A stretch of DNA of 50,262 bases from Bacteroidales bacterium (GTDB lineage: Bacteria; Bacteroidota; Bacteroidia; Bacteroidales; WCHB1-69). This document shows, in pieces, positions 18,330 to 28,812 of the stretch. The translations under genes were made by a program, and so were the position numbers. How positions within the stretch are numbered: position 1 is the stretch's first letter; every line of letters starts with the position of its first letter. Location of the stretch: positions 1 to 50,262 of the forward strand of contig JAFPVR010000121.1 in the NCBI GenBank assembly GCA_017395245.1, given 5' to 3'. The notes under the pieces were generated by a model, which was not told where the DNA came from, made no database searches, and saw nothing but the letters and a program-made list of their open reading frames with translations.

Positions 18330-18401
18330 ATGACACCTGCTGGTTGGTGTTTTGCTAAGTAGCTAATAATCAGTAATTTCGTCAAATAAAAACAAACAGC
18401 C

Positions 18402-21400
18402 TTGTCAACTACAACAAACAATAGAATTAGTTTCGCGACCACGAGACCCGTCGATTTCCCCGACTTTCTGGACATCCAGCTGAAGTCGTTCCAGGAGTTC
18501 TTCCAGATTGACACGGACCCCGAGTCGCGCAAGAATGAGGGCTTGTATCGGGCTTTCGCCGAGAATTTCCCGATTACCGACGCAAGAAACTGCTTCGTCC
18601 TGGAGTTCATGGATTATTACATCGATTTTCCGCGCTACTCGATGGACGAATGCCTTGAGAGAGGTTTGACATACAGTGTTCCACTGAAAGCCAAGTTGCA
18701 GCTTAAATGCAACGACGAGGAGCACGAGGGTTTCGAAGAGGCCCGCGTGCAGGAGGTCTATTTGGGCATGATCCCCTACATGACCCCGAGCGGCACGTTC
18801 ATCATCAACGGCGCGGAGCGCGTGGTGGTGTCTCAGCTGCACCGCTCACCGGGCGTGTTCTTCGGATTCTCATACCACTCCAACGGCACCCCGCTTTACT
18901 CCGCCCGTATCATCCCCTTCAAGGGTTCGTGGATGGAGTTCACCACCGACATCAACAACGTGCTGTATGCGTACATCGACCGTAAGAAAAAACTGCCGGT
19001 CACCACGCTGCTGCGCGCTATCGGCTACGAGACCGACAAGGACATCCTCAGCATTTTCGACATTGCCGAGGAAGTGAAGGCCTCCAAAGCCAACCTCAAG
19101 AAATATGTCGGTCAGAAACTGGCGGCCGCCGTCACCAAGACGTGGTACGAGGACTTTGTAGATGACGAGACCGGCGAGGTGGTCAACATCGAGCGTACTG
19201 AGGTGCTCATCGACCGTGAGACCATCTTCGAGAAAGATCACATCAACATGGTGGCCGACGCCAACATCAAGACCGTGCTTTTCCACAAGCAGGATGACAA
19301 GCAGGTCGACTATTCCGTGATCTTCAACACGTTGCAGAAGGATCCCACCAACTCGGGCAAACAGGCCATCGAGTATATTTACATGCAGCTCAAGAGCACG
19401 CAGGCTCCCGATGAAGAGACCGCCCGCGCCACCCTCGACAAGCTGTTCTTCTCCGAGAAGCGTTACGACCTCGGAGAGGTGGGTCGCTACCGCATCAACA
19501 AGAAATTGAATCTTGACATCCCGATGGAAACGGGCGTGCTGACGAATGAGGACATCATCTCCATCATCCGTTACCTGGTCGAGCTGATCAACTCCAAGAC
19601 GGAGGTTGACGATATTGACCACTTGAGCAATCGCCGCGTCCGCACCGTCGGCGAGCAATTATATAACCAGTTCAGCCTTGGCCTGAACCGCATGGCCCGC
19701 ACCATCCGTGAGAAGATGAACGTGCGTGACCATGAGTCCTTCTATCCGCAGGACCTCATCAATGCCAAGACCCTTTCGTCCGTGGTGAATTCCTTCTTCG
19801 GAACGAACCAGCTGTCACAGTTCATGGACCAGACCAACCCGCTGTCAGAAATTACGCACAAGCGCAGAATCTCGGCTTTGGGTCCTGGCGGTCTGTCACG
19901 TGAGCGCGCAGGTTTCGAGGTGCGTGATGTGCACTACACGCACTACGGACGTCTCTGTACCATTGAGACCCCTGAAGGACCGAACATCGGTCTGATTTCC
20001 TCCCTCTGCGTGTTCGCCCGCATCAACGAGCTCGGTTTCATCGAGACGCCGTACCGCAGGGTTGACAACGGTCGGGTGCGCTTCGACGAGGAGCCCATCT
20101 TTCTGACCGCTGAAGAGGAGGATAACAAACGTATCGCCCAGGCTAACACGCCGATGGACGAGAATGGTCTGTTGGGCGAGAGAGTGAAAGCCCGCCGCTT
20201 GGCCGACTACCCGATTTTGCCGCGCGAGGAGATTGACTTGATCGACATCGCGCCGAACCAGATTGCCTCTATCGCCGCCTCTCTGATTCCGTTCCTTGAG
20301 AACGACGACGCTAACCGTGCGTTGATGGGATCCAACATGATGAGGCAGGCCGTGCCGTTGCTTCGTCCCGAAGCTCCCATCGTGGGTACGGGCCTGGAGC
20401 ACCGCGTGGCCGTTGACTCCCGCGTCGTGCTGCTCGCTGAGGGCACTGGTGTGGTGAAGTCTGTTGACGCCCAGCATATTGAGATTGCTTACGAGCGTAC
20501 CGATACAGAGGAACTGGTCAGCTTCGACTCCAACGTGAAGAACTACCAGCTGCTGAAGTTCCGCCGCACGAACCAGAACTCCTGCTTCAACCAGCGTCCT
20601 ATCGTCGTGAAGGGACAGAAAGTGAAGAAAGGTGACGTGCTGACAGAAGGTTATGCTACCGAGAACGGCGAACTCGCACTTGGTCGCAACCTGATGGTGG
20701 CCTTCATGCCTTGGAAGGGCTACAACTTTGAGGATGCCGTCGTGATTTCCGAGAAGGCGGTCACCGACGACCTCTATACCTCTATCCATATTGAATCCTT
20801 CACCCTTGAGGTGCGCGACACCAAGCGCGGCCAAGAGGTGTTAACCAACGACATCCCGAACGTCTCCACCGAGACGACCAAAGACCTCAATGAGGACGGT
20901 TTGATTCGCGTGGGTGCCGAGGTTAAAGAGGGTGACATCCTCATCGGTAAGATTACACCGAAGGGCGAGTCTTATCCGACTCCCGAGGAGAAGTTGCTCC
21001 GCGCCATCTTCGGCGATAAGGCCGGCGATGTGAAGGATGCTTCCCTCAAGGCACCGCCATCCATGCGTGGCGTGGTCATCGGTGCAAAATCGATGTCGAG
21101 ACTCATCAAGGACCGCAAGTCTAAAGCGAAAGACAAGGACATTGAGGAAGAAATCCGCGCGAAATACCAGGTTGAGCTGGATGCCTTGAAAGAGGTGCTG
21201 GTGGGTAAGCTTTATAAGGTGTTGGAAGGCAAGGTCGCCCATGTGATCTGCGCCGACACCAAGGAGCCCATCGTGCAAAAGGGTTCCAAGTTCTCCCAAA
21301 AATTGCTCAACACCATTGACTATAAGACCGTTTCCGTGTCGAAATGGACGAACGACGGTCGCGTGAACGGAATGGTTTCGCAGATTATCCGCAACTACCT

Positions 21401-22205
21401 CGTGAAGGTTCGCGATGTCGAGTCCCGCCGCACGCGCGAGATTTTCGATGCCACTATCGGCACCGAGCTGCCGTCCGGCATCGTTCAAATGGCCAAGGTC
21501 TATGTCGCCAACAAGCGCAAACTGCGTGTGGGTGACAAGATGGCCGGTCGTCACGGTAACAAGGGTTGTGTGGCCAAGATCGTGCGCCAGGAGGATCTGC
21601 CGTTCCTCGCGGACGGTCGTCCGGTCGATGTGGTGCTGAACCCGCTGGGCGTGCCTTCCCGTATGAACCTCGGTCAGATTTACGAGACGATTTTAGCATG
21701 GGCGGGCAAGAACACGGGCGTGAAATACGCCACCCCGATTTTTGACGGCGCCTCCCTCGACCAAATCAACGAGATTCTGCGCAACGCCGGACTGCCGGAA
21801 AACGGCAGTACCCAGCTTTACGACGGTGAGACCGGCGAGCCGTTCCACCAGAAGGCGACGGTGGGCTACATCTACTACCTGAAGCTGCACCACATGGTTG
21901 ACGACAAGATGCACGCCCGTTCCATCGGACCGTACTCTCTGATTACGCAACAACCTCTCGGCGGTAAAGCCCAATTCGGCGGCCAGCGTTTCGGTGAGAT
22001 GGAGGTGTGGGCCATCGAGGCCTACGGCGCTTCCAACGTGCTGCAGGAAATCCTGACCGTGAAGTCCGACGACGTGGTGGGCAGAGCCAAGGCTTACGAG
22101 GCCATCGTGAAGGGCGACAACATGCCGGTGTCCGGCATTCCTGAGTCGTTCAACGTGTTGGTCAACGAGTTGCGCGGCCTGTGCTTGGATATTAAGTTTG
22201 AATAA
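18402..22205 (+). CDS. rpoB: RNA polymerase beta subunit
   Basis: 1267 residues, typical for Bacteroidota. The start is a TTG: an in-frame TAA lies at 18387-18389, no ATG or GTG lies between it and the TTG, and the next ATG is about 70 codons inside conserved sequence. The resulting N-terminus ([12 protein letters not shown]) resembles Bacteroides RpoB as I recall it. The rifampicin region contains [19 protein letters not shown] and [20 protein letters not shown] with wild-type D, H and S at the classic resistance positions. At residue 520 the usual CPIETPEG reads CTIETPEG. The active-site-proximal [12 protein letters not shown] and the C-terminal [18 protein letters not shown] are intact. 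It is followed by rpoC after 20 bp. Confidence 0.98.
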   Translation: MSTTTNNRISFATTRPVDFPDFLDIQLKSFQEFFQIDTDPESRKNEGLYRAFAENFPITDARNCFVLEFMDYYIDFPRYSMDECLERGLTYSVPLKAKLQLKCNDEEHEGFEEARVQEVYLGMIPYMTPSGTFIINGAERVVVSQLHRSPGVFFGFSYHSNGTPLYSARIIPFKGSWMEFTTDINNVLYAYIDRKKKLPVTTLLRAIGYETDKDILSIFDIAEEVKASKANLKKYVGQKLAAAVTKTWYEDFVDDETGEVVNIERTEVLIDRETIFEKDHINMVADANIKTVLFHKQDDKQVDYSVIFNTLQKDPTNSGKQAIEYIYMQLKSTQAPDEETARATLDKLFFSEKRYDLGEVGRYRINKKLNLDIPMETGVLTNEDIISIIRYLVELINSKTEVDDIDHLSNRRVRTVGEQLYNQFSLGLNRMARTIREKMNVRDHESFYPQDLINAKTLSSVVNSFFGTNQLSQFMDQTNPLSEITHKRRISALGPGGLSRERAGFEVRDVHYTHYGRLCTIETPEGPNIGLISSLCVFARINELGFIETPYRRVDNGRVRFDEEPIFLTAEEEDNKRIAQANTPMDENGLLGERVKARRLADYPILPREEIDLIDIAPNQIASIAASLIPFLENDDANRALMGSNMMRQAVPLLRPEAPIVGTGLEHRVAVDSRVVLLAEGTGVVKSVDAQHIEIAYERTDTEELVSFDSNVKNYQLLKFRRTNQNSCFNQRPIVVKGQKVKKGDVLTEGYATENGELALGRNLMVAFMPWKGYNFEDAVVISEKAVTDDLYTSIHIESFTLEVRDTKRGQEVLTNDIPNVSTETTKDLNEDGLIRVGAEVKEGDILIGKITPKGESYPTPEEKLLRAIFGDKAGDVKDASLKAPPSMRGVVIGAKSMSRLIKDRKSKAKDKDIEEEIRAKYQVELDALKEVLVGKLYKVLEGKVAHVICADTKEPIVQKGSKFSQKLLNTIDYKTVSVSKWTNDGRVNGMVSQIIRNYLVKVRDVESRRTREIFDATIGTELPSGIVQMAKVYVANKRKLRVGDKMAGRHGNKGCVAKIVRQEDLPFLADGRPVDVVLNPLGVPSRMNLGQIYETILAWAGKNTGVKYATPIFDGASLDQINEILRNAGLPENGSTQLYDGETGEPFHQKATVGYIYYLKLHHMVDDKMHARSIGPYSLITQQPLGGKAQFGGQRFGEMEVWAIEAYGASNVLQEILTVKSDDVVGRAKAYEAIVKGDNMPVSGIPESFNVLVNELRGLCLDIKFE

Positions 22206-22225
22206 GAATTAAACAGCTGAAAGAA

Positions 22226-25200
22226 ATGGCTCTCAGAAAAGATAACAATACCCGCAAGGAGTTTCATAAAATAACCATCAGTCTGGCCTCCCCCGAGACG
22301 ATTTTGGAACAGTCGCACGGCGAGGTGCTGAAGCCGGAGACCATCAACTACAGAACGCTGAAGCCTGAGCGCGACGGCCTGTTCTGCGAGAAAATCTTCG
22401 GACCGATGAAGGACTGGGAGTGCCACTGCGGCAAGTACAAACGCATCCGTTACAAGGGCGTGGTTTGCGACCGCTGCGGTGTGGAAGTCACCGAGCGCAA
22501 GGTGCGCCGCGAGCGTATGGGCCACATCCAGCTGGTGGTGCCTGTCGCCCACATCTGGTTCTTCAAGTCGCTGCCCAACAAGATCGGCGCTCTGTTAGGA
22601 TTGGCCACCAAGGAGGTGGAAGCCGTGATTTATTACGAGAAGTTCATCGTGATACAAGGCGGTATCCTCGAAAGCGACGACATCAAGAAAGGCAAGCTGC
22701 TGAACGAGGAGGAGTATTTCGAGCTGGCGGAGAAGTTGCCGGCCGAGAACCGTCTGTTGGAAGACAGCGACCCCAACAAATTCATCGCCAAGATGGGTGC
22801 CGAGGCGTTGTACGACCTGCTCTGCATGGTGGATCTCGATGCCGAGTCTTACGAACTGCGTGACCGCGCCAACCGCGAGACCTCGCAGCAGCGTAAGAAA
22901 GACCTGCTGAAGCGTCTGCACGTCTTCGAGGCCTTCCGCGACAGCCGCAAGCGCGCCGACAACCGTCCCGAGCGCATGATTGTGCGCATGGTGCCGGTGA
23001 TTCCGCCGGATTTGCGTCCTTTGGTGCCGTTGGATGGCGGCCGTTTCGCCACTTCCGACCTCAACGACCTCTACCGTCGCGTCATCATCCGCAACAACCG
23101 TCTGAAACGACTGATGGAGATCAAGGCCCCCGATGTCATCATGCGCAACGAAAAGCGTATGCTGCAGGAGGCTGTGGACTCCCTCTTCGACAATTCCAAG
23201 AAGTCCAGCTCCGTGCGTTCCGACTCCAACCGTGCGTTGAAGTCTCTCTCCGACAGCTTGAAGGGTAAGCAAGGCCGCTTCCGTCAGAACCTGTTGGGTA
23301 AGCGTGTTGACTATTCCGGTCGTTCCGTTATCGTCGTCGGTCCCGACTTGCACTTGAATGAGTGCGGTCTGCCGAAGGACATGGCGGCCGAGCTGTTCAA
23401 ACCGTTCGTCATCCGCAAAATCCTCGAAAGAGGTATTGTGAAGACGGTGAAGTCGGCCAAGAAGATTGTCGATCGCAAGGATCCGGTGGTGTGGGAGATT
23501 CTGGAGAACATCCTGAAGGGTCACCCGGTGTTGCTGAACCGTGCTCCTACGCTGCACCGTCTGGGTATCCAGGCGTTCCAGCCGCGTTTGGTCGAAGGCA
23601 AGGCCATCCGTCTGCACCCGTTGTGCTGTACGGCTTTCAACGCCGACTTCGACGGTGACCAGATGGCTGTGCACGTGCCACTGGGCAATGCCGCCATCAT
23701 GGAGGCCCAGATGCTGATGATGGCTTCACACAACATCCTCAACCCGGCCAATGGTGCGCCTGTCACCGTTCCTTCTCAGGACATGGTGCTCGGTCTGTAC
23801 TACATCACCAAGGAGCTGCCCTCCACGCCCGACCACAAGGTTCCCGGCGAAGGCGGTATCTTCTACGGCCCCGAGGAGGTGATGATTGCTTATAACGAAA
23901 AGAAAGTCCATCTGAATGCCAAGATCAAATGCCGCGTTGATATTGACGGGCAGGGCACGCAAAAGGTCATCGACACGACCGTGGGTCGCGTGATGTTCAA
24001 CCAAGTGGTGCCGAAAGATTATGGCTATATTAATATGTTGCTGACCAAGAAGGCGTTGCGCGATATCATCGGCGACGTGCTCAACAAGTGCGGCAACAAG
24101 GCTTGTACGCAGTTCCTCGATGACATCATGACCCTCGGTTACCGTATGGCTTACGAGGGCGGTATGTCGTTCAACCTGGGCGACGTGATTGTGCCGTCGG
24201 CCAAGCCGCAGCTGATTGCCGAAGCCAACGCGCAGGTCGATGAAATCACCATGAACTACAACATGGGTTTCATCACCAACACCGAGCGTTACAACCAGGT
24301 GATTGACGTCTGGTCGCAGTGCAACGCGCGTCTTTCCAAGATTCTGATGAAGGAGATTGAGGAAGACCGTCAGGGCTTCAACCCCGTGCACATGATGCGC
24401 GACTCCGGTGCTCGTGGTTCTGCGGAGCAGATTCGTCAGCTGTCCGGTATGCGTGGTCTGATGGCAAAGCCCAGTAAGGCCGGCTCCTCCGGTGGCGAAA
24501 TTATCGAGAACCCCATTCTGTCGAACTTCAAGGAGGGTCTGTCGGTGCAGGAGTATTTCATCTCCACGCACGGTGCCCGTAAGGGTCTGGCTGATACCGC
24601 TTTGAAGACCGCTGACGCTGGTTACCTGACTCGTCGTTTGGTGGATGTCTCCCACGACGTCATCATCAACGAGGAGGACTGCGGCACGCTGCGCGGCATG
24701 ACCGTGAGCGCGTTGAAGAACAACGAGGAAGTTGTGGAGACGCTGTACGACCGTTTGCTCGGCCGTGTGACGCTGCACGACGTTTACCATCCGCAGACCG
24801 GCGAGCTGATTATCAAGGCCGGCGAGGAGTTGACCGAGGAATATTGCCAGATCATTGAGGATTCGCCCATCGAGGAGGTGGAAATCCGTTCCGTCCCGAC
24901 TTGCGAGTCGAAGCACGGTATCTGCCAGAAGTGCTATGGTCGAAACTTGGCCACCGGCAAGATGGTGCAGATCGGCGAGGCTGTCGGCGTGATTGCCGCA
25001 CAGTCCATCGGTGAGCCTGGTACTCAGCTGACCCTGCGTACGTTCCACGTCGGTGGTGTGGCCGGTAACGTGGCCGCCAACAGCAGCATCATCGCTTCTT
25101 ACGACGGTGTGCTGAGCATCGACGAGCTCCGTGCTTTGGAGAAGACCGATGATACCGGCAAGTTCTACTACAAGGTCATCGGCCGTACCGCTGAAATCAA

Positions 25201-26512
25201 GATTATCGACGTGAAGACTGGCGTGGCCCTTTCGTCCGCCAACGTGCCTTACGGTTCGAACCTCTATTTCAAGCACGGCGACAGCATCAAGAAAGGTGCT
25301 TTGATTGCCGACTGGGATCCGTTCAACGCCGTGATTTTGTCCGACGTGGCCGGTAAGGTTCAGTTCAACGATATTATCGAGGGCGTGACCTACCGTGTGG
25401 AGACCGACGAGCAGACCAATATCCACGACAAGGTGATTATCGAGAGTCGTCTAAAGACGAAGAACCCGAGTATCAACATCGTGGACGAGGACGGCGACAT
25501 CATCAAGAGCTTCGACGTGCCTGTGGGTGCCCGTTTGTCCGTGGAGGAAGGCCAGGTCATCGATTCCGGTGAGATTTTAGTCAAGATTCTGCGTTCCTTC
25601 GGTAAGTCTGGCGATATCACGGGCGGTCTGCCGCGCGTGACCGAGCTCTTCGAGGCTCGTAACCCCAGCGATCCCGCCGTGGTGTCCGAAATCGACGGTG
25701 TCGTTTCCTTCGAGAAGAAGCTGAAACGTGGTAACCGTGTGGTGAAGATCACCCCGCGTGTGGATTCCGGCGAGGGCGCGAAGACCTACCTCATCCCGAC
25801 GTCCAAGCAGATCCTGGCTCAGGAGAACGACTTCGTGAAGGCGGGTACGCCGCTGTCCGAAGGCTCCCTGACCCCTGTGGACATCTTGAACATCAAGGGT
25901 GCGCAGAAGGTGCAGGAGTACATCATCAACGAGATTCAGGAGGTGTACCGTCTGCAAGGTGTGAAAATCAACGACAAGCACTTCGAAGTCATTGTGCGTC
26001 AGATGATGCGCAAGATGGAGATCGAGGATCCGGGCGACACCAAGTTCCTGCAAGGCGAGCTCATCAACAAGATCGACTTCCAGGAGGAGAACGACCAGAT
26101 CTGGGACAAGAAGGTTGTCGAAGACGCTGGCGATTCCGATACGGTTCGCAAGGGTCAGATCATCTCCGCCAAGAAACTGCGTGATATCAATTCGATGCTG
26201 AAGCGTAAGGATATGCGCTTGGTGGTGACCCGCGACGCGCGTCCGGCCACCGGTAAGCCGATCCTGCAAGGTATCACCCGCGCTTCTCTGCAGACCCACA
26301 GCTTCATCTCCGCCGCCTCCTTCCAGGAGACCACGAAGGTGCTGACCGAGGCCGCCATCAATGCCAAATCCGACAGCCTGATCGGTATGAAGGAGAACGT
26401 CATTGTGGGCCAGAAGATTCCGGCCGGTACGGGTATCCGCGCCTACCAGAACATCGAGGTCGGCTCCAAGGAGGAGTACGAATCCTTGATGGCGTCGAAA
26501 GAGGACGAATAG
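22226..26512 (+). CDS. rpoC: RNA polymerase beta' subunit
   Basis: 1428 residues. The N-terminal zinc ribbon uses Cys66, Cys68, Cys81 and Cys84 (CHCG...CDRCG). The catalytic NADFDGD motif is at residues 472-478, and its three Asp residues hold the active-site Mg2+. The second zinc site is formed by the Cys in [10 protein letters not shown] and the three Cys in [11 protein letters not shown]. The trigger-loop region reads [17 protein letters not shown]. The C-terminus ends with the usual PAGTGI segment and an acidic tail. Together with rpoB it forms the polymerase cleft. It is the penultimate gene of the operon. Confidence 0.98.
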   Translation: MALRKDNNTRKEFHKITISLASPETILEQSHGEVLKPETINYRTLKPERDGLFCEKIFGPMKDWECHCGKYKRIRYKGVVCDRCGVEVTERKVRRERMGHIQLVVPVAHIWFFKSLPNKIGALLGLATKEVEAVIYYEKFIVIQGGILESDDIKKGKLLNEEEYFELAEKLPAENRLLEDSDPNKFIAKMGAEALYDLLCMVDLDAESYELRDRANRETSQQRKKDLLKRLHVFEAFRDSRKRADNRPERMIVRMVPVIPPDLRPLVPLDGGRFATSDLNDLYRRVIIRNNRLKRLMEIKAPDVIMRNEKRMLQEAVDSLFDNSKKSSSVRSDSNRALKSLSDSLKGKQGRFRQNLLGKRVDYSGRSVIVVGPDLHLNECGLPKDMAAELFKPFVIRKILERGIVKTVKSAKKIVDRKDPVVWEILENILKGHPVLLNRAPTLHRLGIQAFQPRLVEGKAIRLHPLCCTAFNADFDGDQMAVHVPLGNAAIMEAQMLMMASHNILNPANGAPVTVPSQDMVLGLYYITKELPSTPDHKVPGEGGIFYGPEEVMIAYNEKKVHLNAKIKCRVDIDGQGTQKVIDTTVGRVMFNQVVPKDYGYINMLLTKKALRDIIGDVLNKCGNKACTQFLDDIMTLGYRMAYEGGMSFNLGDVIVPSAKPQLIAEANAQVDEITMNYNMGFITNTERYNQVIDVWSQCNARLSKILMKEIEEDRQGFNPVHMMRDSGARGSAEQIRQLSGMRGLMAKPSKAGSSGGEIIENPILSNFKEGLSVQEYFISTHGARKGLADTALKTADAGYLTRRLVDVSHDVIINEEDCGTLRGMTVSALKNNEEVVETLYDRLLGRVTLHDVYHPQTGELIIKAGEELTEEYCQIIEDSPIEEVEIRSVPTCESKHGICQKCYGRNLATGKMVQIGEAVGVIAAQSIGEPGTQLTLRTFHVGGVAGNVAANSSIIASYDGVLSIDELRALEKTDDTGKFYYKVIGRTAEIKIIDVKTGVALSSANVPYGSNLYFKHGDSIKKGALIADWDPFNAVILSDVAGKVQFNDIIEGVTYRVETDEQTNIHDKVIIESRLKTKNPSINIVDEDGDIIKSFDVPVGARLSVEEGQVIDSGEILVKILRSFGKSGDITGGLPRVTELFEARNPSDPAVVSEIDGVVSFEKKLKRGNRVVKITPRVDSGEGAKTYLIPTSKQILAQENDFVKAGTPLSEGSLTPVDILNIKGAQKVQEYIINEIQEVYRLQGVKINDKHFEVIVRQMMRKMEIEDPGDTKFLQGELINKIDFQEENDQIWDKKVVEDAGDSDTVRKGQIISAKKLRDINSMLKRKDMRLVVTRDARPATGKPILQGITRASLQTHSFISAASFQETTKVLTEAAINAKSDSLIGMKENVIVGQKIPAGTGIRAYQNIEVGSKEEYESLMASKEDE

Positions 26513-26613
26513 CTTCCTTGAGCAGCCCCGGCAGGGACAAGGGCTCGGTAGTCCCGTACAAGCGACAGCGCAGTGCGGGGTGTAAATAAACAAGTCAAAC
26601 AATTACGACAATT
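26513..26613 (+). other. Structured intercistronic spacer, rpoC to DUF3467 gene
   Basis: About 100 bases with nested complementarity: CCCCG (26526-26530) with CGGGG (26576-26580), and inside it GGGAC (26534-26538) with GTCCC (26551-26555). There is no T run, so it does not look like a terminator. It could be an mRNA processing or stability element. Confidence 0.3.
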
Positions 26614-26919
26614 ATGGCAGAAAATAAAGAACAGAAAATGGATTTGAGCATCAGCGAGGAGGTGGCGCAGGGCGTGTATTCGAACCTGGCGATTCTCTCG
26701 CACTCGGAGAACGAGTTCTTCGTGGATTTCGCCTCGCTTTCGCCGGGCATCCCGAAGGCCATCGTGCGCTCCCGCGTGATTATGACCCCGGTGAACGCCA
26801 AACGGCTGCTGCGCGCGTTGCAGGACAATGTTTCCAAGTATGAGGAACAGTTCGGCGTAATCAGCGAGACCTCGAACAACCAGATGCCCCCGTTCATGAG
26901 CGGCGGCGGTCTGGCCTAA
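26614..26919 (+). CDS. DUF3467 domain-containing protein
   Basis: 101 residues, soluble, no signal peptide. The core reads YSNLAILSHSENEFFVDFAS, then PKAIVRSRVIMTPVNAKRLL and a helical ALQDNVSKYEEQFG, which matches DUF3467 as I know it. Members are small single-domain proteins of unknown function, and in Bacteroidota one is commonly encoded right after rpoC. The Gly-rich tail (FMSGGGLA) is also usual. The link to RNA polymerase is positional only. It is the last gene before a strong terminator. Confidence 0.85.
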   Translation: MAENKEQKMDLSISEEVAQGVYSNLAILSHSENEFFVDFASLSPGIPKAIVRSRVIMTPVNAKRLLRALQDNVSKYEEQFGVISETSNNQMPPFMSGGGLA

Positions 26920-26955
26920 ACGGACTACGTTCAACTTTTTTTATAAATTTTGTGG

Positions 26956-26986
26956 CGGCCGGGGAGCGATTCCCGGCCGTTTTTTT
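26956..26986 (+). terminator. Rho-independent terminator of the secE-rpoC operon
   Basis: CGGCCGGG pairs with CCCGGCCG around a short loop, followed directly by seven T residues. This is the strongest terminator in the window and ends the operon 36 bp after the DUF3467 gene. Confidence 0.9.
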
Positions 26987-27000
26987 AATGTTCGTTTGCT

Positions 27001-27154
27001 TGCCTGCACGGGCGTTGCCGTATGCCTGCACGGGCGTTGCCGTATGCCTGTACAGGCGTTCGCTTATGCGTATATACGTATTCGCTCATGCGTATATACG
27101 TGTTGGCTTATGCGTATATACGTGTTGGCTTATGCGTATATACGTCTTGGCCAA
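27001..27154. repeat. Seven 22-bp tandem repeats with palindromic cores
   Basis: Seven units of exactly 22 bp start at 27001, 27023, 27045, 27067, 27089, 27111 and 27133. All begin TGC. Core positions 2-13 are GCCTGCACGGGC in units 1-2 (imperfect palindrome), GCCTGTACAGGC in unit 3 (perfect), and GCGTATATACGT in units 4-7 (inner 10 bp perfect). The other ten bases are a spacer such as GTTGCCGTA or GTTGGCTTA. A partial eighth core follows at 27155. Unit length is not a multiple of three and has no unique spacers, so it is neither coding nor CRISPR. The last unit contains the TTGG that may serve as the -33 element of the nrnA promoter. Confidence 0.93.
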
Positions 27155-27179
27155 TACGTCAGAAAAATTTGTATCTTTG
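27147..27179 (+). promoter_or_regulatory. Promoter of the nrnA-FKBP operon
   Basis: A perfect -7 element TATCTTTG (27172-27179) lies 21 bp after TTGG (27147-27150), close to the Bacteroidota TTTG/TAnnTTTG pattern. The -33 half is in the final 22-bp repeat. Transcription would start about 27185, leaving a leader of about 15 nt before the TTG start of nrnA. Confidence 0.7.
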
Positions 27180-27199
27180 CCGATTCAAAATCTGAAACG

Positions 27200-28216
27200 T
27201 TGGAAGAACAGCATATACGTAAATTTCAGACCGCGTTGCGTGAGACGAAGTCCATCACCATCGTGTTCCACTTCAATCCCGACGGCGACGCTGTGGGCAG
27301 CGCGCTGGCCCTTTATCATTATTTCAAGGACGACGGTTATACGGTTTCGGTGATTTCACCCAACCCGTTCCCCGATTTCCTGCAGTGGATGCCTGGGACA
27401 GACCATATCATTGTGGCCCAGGAAAACCTCACCGAAGCGCGGAAACGCATCAAGGAGGCGGATATGCTCTTTGTGGTCGATATGAACGCCCCGCATCGCG
27501 CCGGACAGGATTTGCAGAACGCCATTATCAAGTCGTCGGCGTTCAAGGTGCTCATCGACCACCATGTGCAACCCGACATCAAGTGCGATGTGATGTACTC
27601 CACACATCTCACCACCTCGGCTTCGGAGCTTGTTTATAACTTTCTGTACCGGTATCTTACGCCGGACAAGCTGGTTACTCGTGAAATTGCCGAGTGTCTC
27701 TATGTGGGCATTATCACTGATACCGGCTCCATGTCCTACACCTGTGATTACCCGGATTCCTACACCGTGTTGCGCCGTCTTATCGAGGCCGGCGTCAATG
27801 GCGAGGATGTCCATCGGAAGGTTTATGACAACTATACCGAGAGCCGTATGAAACTGCTCGGGCTGGCACTCTCGCAGCGCATGACTGTGCTGCCTGAGTA
27901 CGGGGCTTCCTATATGTATCTGACTAAGAAAGATTTACAGGAAAATGGTTTCCAAATTGGTGATACTGAGGGATTTGTGAATTATGGGCTGTCGATGAAG
28001 ACGGTGCATTACACCGCATTCTTCACCGAACGCGACAACCGTATCCGCGTGTCGTTCCGCTCCAAAGGCATCGTGGATGTGAACCAGTTCGCCCGCAAGT
28101 ATTTTGAAGGAGGCGGCCATGTGAACGCAGCCGGTGCTTTCTATCACGGCACGATGGAGGAAGCGATTGCCCATTTCCTGAACGCGGTTCGCGAGAACGC
28201 CGAGCAACAAAAATAG
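27200..28216 (+). CDS. nrnA: DHH/DHHA1 phosphoesterase, NrnA-like oligoribonuclease/pAp phosphatase
   Basis: 338 residues from a TTG start at 27200. The frame is open further upstream, but that part translates the tandem repeats and the promoter, so it is not coding. There is no in-frame ATG before the first catalytic motif. Motifs: HFNPDGDAVGSALAL (DHH motif I), DMNAPHR, IDHHVQPDI, and TDTGSMSYTC, then a C-terminal DHHA1 domain with GGGHVNAAGAF. NrnA-type enzymes degrade RNA oligonucleotides of a few residues and dephosphorylate 3'-phosphoadenosine 5'-phosphate, using Mn2+. The first FKBP gene starts 3 bp after the stop, so they are surely co-transcribed. Confidence 0.9.
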   Translation: MEEQHIRKFQTALRETKSITIVFHFNPDGDAVGSALALYHYFKDDGYTVSVISPNPFPDFLQWMPGTDHIIVAQENLTEARKRIKEADMLFVVDMNAPHRAGQDLQNAIIKSSAFKVLIDHHVQPDIKCDVMYSTHLTTSASELVYNFLYRYLTPDKLVTREIAECLYVGIITDTGSMSYTCDYPDSYTVLRRLIEAGVNGEDVHRKVYDNYTESRMKLLGLALSQRMTVLPEYGASYMYLTKKDLQENGFQIGDTEGFVNYGLSMKTVHYTAFFTERDNRIRVSFRSKGIVDVNQFARKYFEGGGHVNAAGAFYHGTMEEAIAHFLNAVRENAEQQK

Positions 28217-28219
28217 TCC

Positions 28220-28804
28220 ATGCGCAAGATCCATTTCCTCATTCTGATTACGTTACTGGTTGGCGTTTTTTCCGCCTGCCGCGACCAGAAGGTCACGGGC
28301 AACGTGGTTTCCTCGTCGCAGGAGGAGAAGGAGGACAAGGACGCACCCTACGTGGAGGGGAACAAGAACATTATGCGCCGCGAGAATGAGGAAATGCAAC
28401 TGTTTATCCAGCGTTACGGATGGCAGATGCAACGCACGCCCACGGGCCTCTATGTAGAAATACTGGAGCCCGGCAACGGTCCCTTGTTCGTGGAAGGCGA
28501 CCAAGTGGCGTTGCGCTATCGCACGTTCCTGCTCTCCGGCGAGCAGATTTACAGTTCCGACAGCGCGGGCGTGAAGCGTTTCACGGTGGACCGCTCCGAG
28601 GAGATCGGTGCCTTGCACGAGGTGGCAAAGATGCTGCGTCCCGGCGCAAAGGCACGGCTCGTCATCCCTTCGTATCTCGGATATGGGGTGGCCGGCGATG
28701 GCGACTGTATCCAAGGACTCCAGCCGTTTATGATGGAGATTTCCGTGCTGAAGAGTGACGAACTGATACCACAAACAATTATACCACAAGCATATACAAA
28801 CTAA
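28220..28804 (+). CDS. FKBP-type peptidyl-prolyl isomerase lipoprotein (GldI-like)
   Basis: 194 residues. A lipoprotein signal ends at the lipobox VFSAC (Cys20). A charged linker follows, then an FKBP-like fold in about residues 80-185: EGDQVALRYRTFLLSG, LRPGAKARLVIPSYLGYG and a C-terminal MMEISVL strand. It should be a periplasm-facing lipid-anchored foldase. Length and layout resemble GldI/gliding-associated FKBPs of Bacteroidota. Several aromatic positions of the canonical FKBP pocket are not obvious, so catalysis is uncertain. It is second in the nrnA operon and 8 bp from the next FKBP gene. Confidence 0.82.
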   Translation: MRKIHFLILITLLVGVFSACRDQKVTGNVVSSSQEEKEDKDAPYVEGNKNIMRRENEEMQLFIQRYGWQMQRTPTGLYVEILEPGNGPLFVEGDQVALRYRTFLLSGEQIYSSDSAGVKRFTVDRSEEIGALHEVAKMLRPGAKARLVIPSYLGYGVAGDGDCIQGLQPFMMEISVLKSDELIPQTIIPQAYTN

Positions 28805-28812
28805 ACGATAGG

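Noticed and set aside
19890-19990. Rifampicin-resistance mutation in rpoB
   Set aside because: The classic resistance residues (Asp516, His526 and Ser531 in E. coli numbering) are wild type. The Thr520 change corresponds to Pro560, which is not a standard resistance site.
23726-25426. Long minus-strand frame opposite rpoC (566 residues) and similar ones opposite rpoB, recJ and dnaA
   Set aside because: They are shadows of GC-rich conserved genes, with no start context, promoter or recognisable domain.
27001-27154. CRISPR array
   Set aside because: Units are directly adjacent with no unique spacers, the repeats themselves vary, and no cas gene is in the window.
26996-27199. N-terminal extension of the nrnA frame through the tandem repeats
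   Set aside because: It would translate the 22-bp repeats, the -33 and -7 elements and the leader, and gives a Cys/Tyr-rich sequence unlike any NrnA N-terminus.
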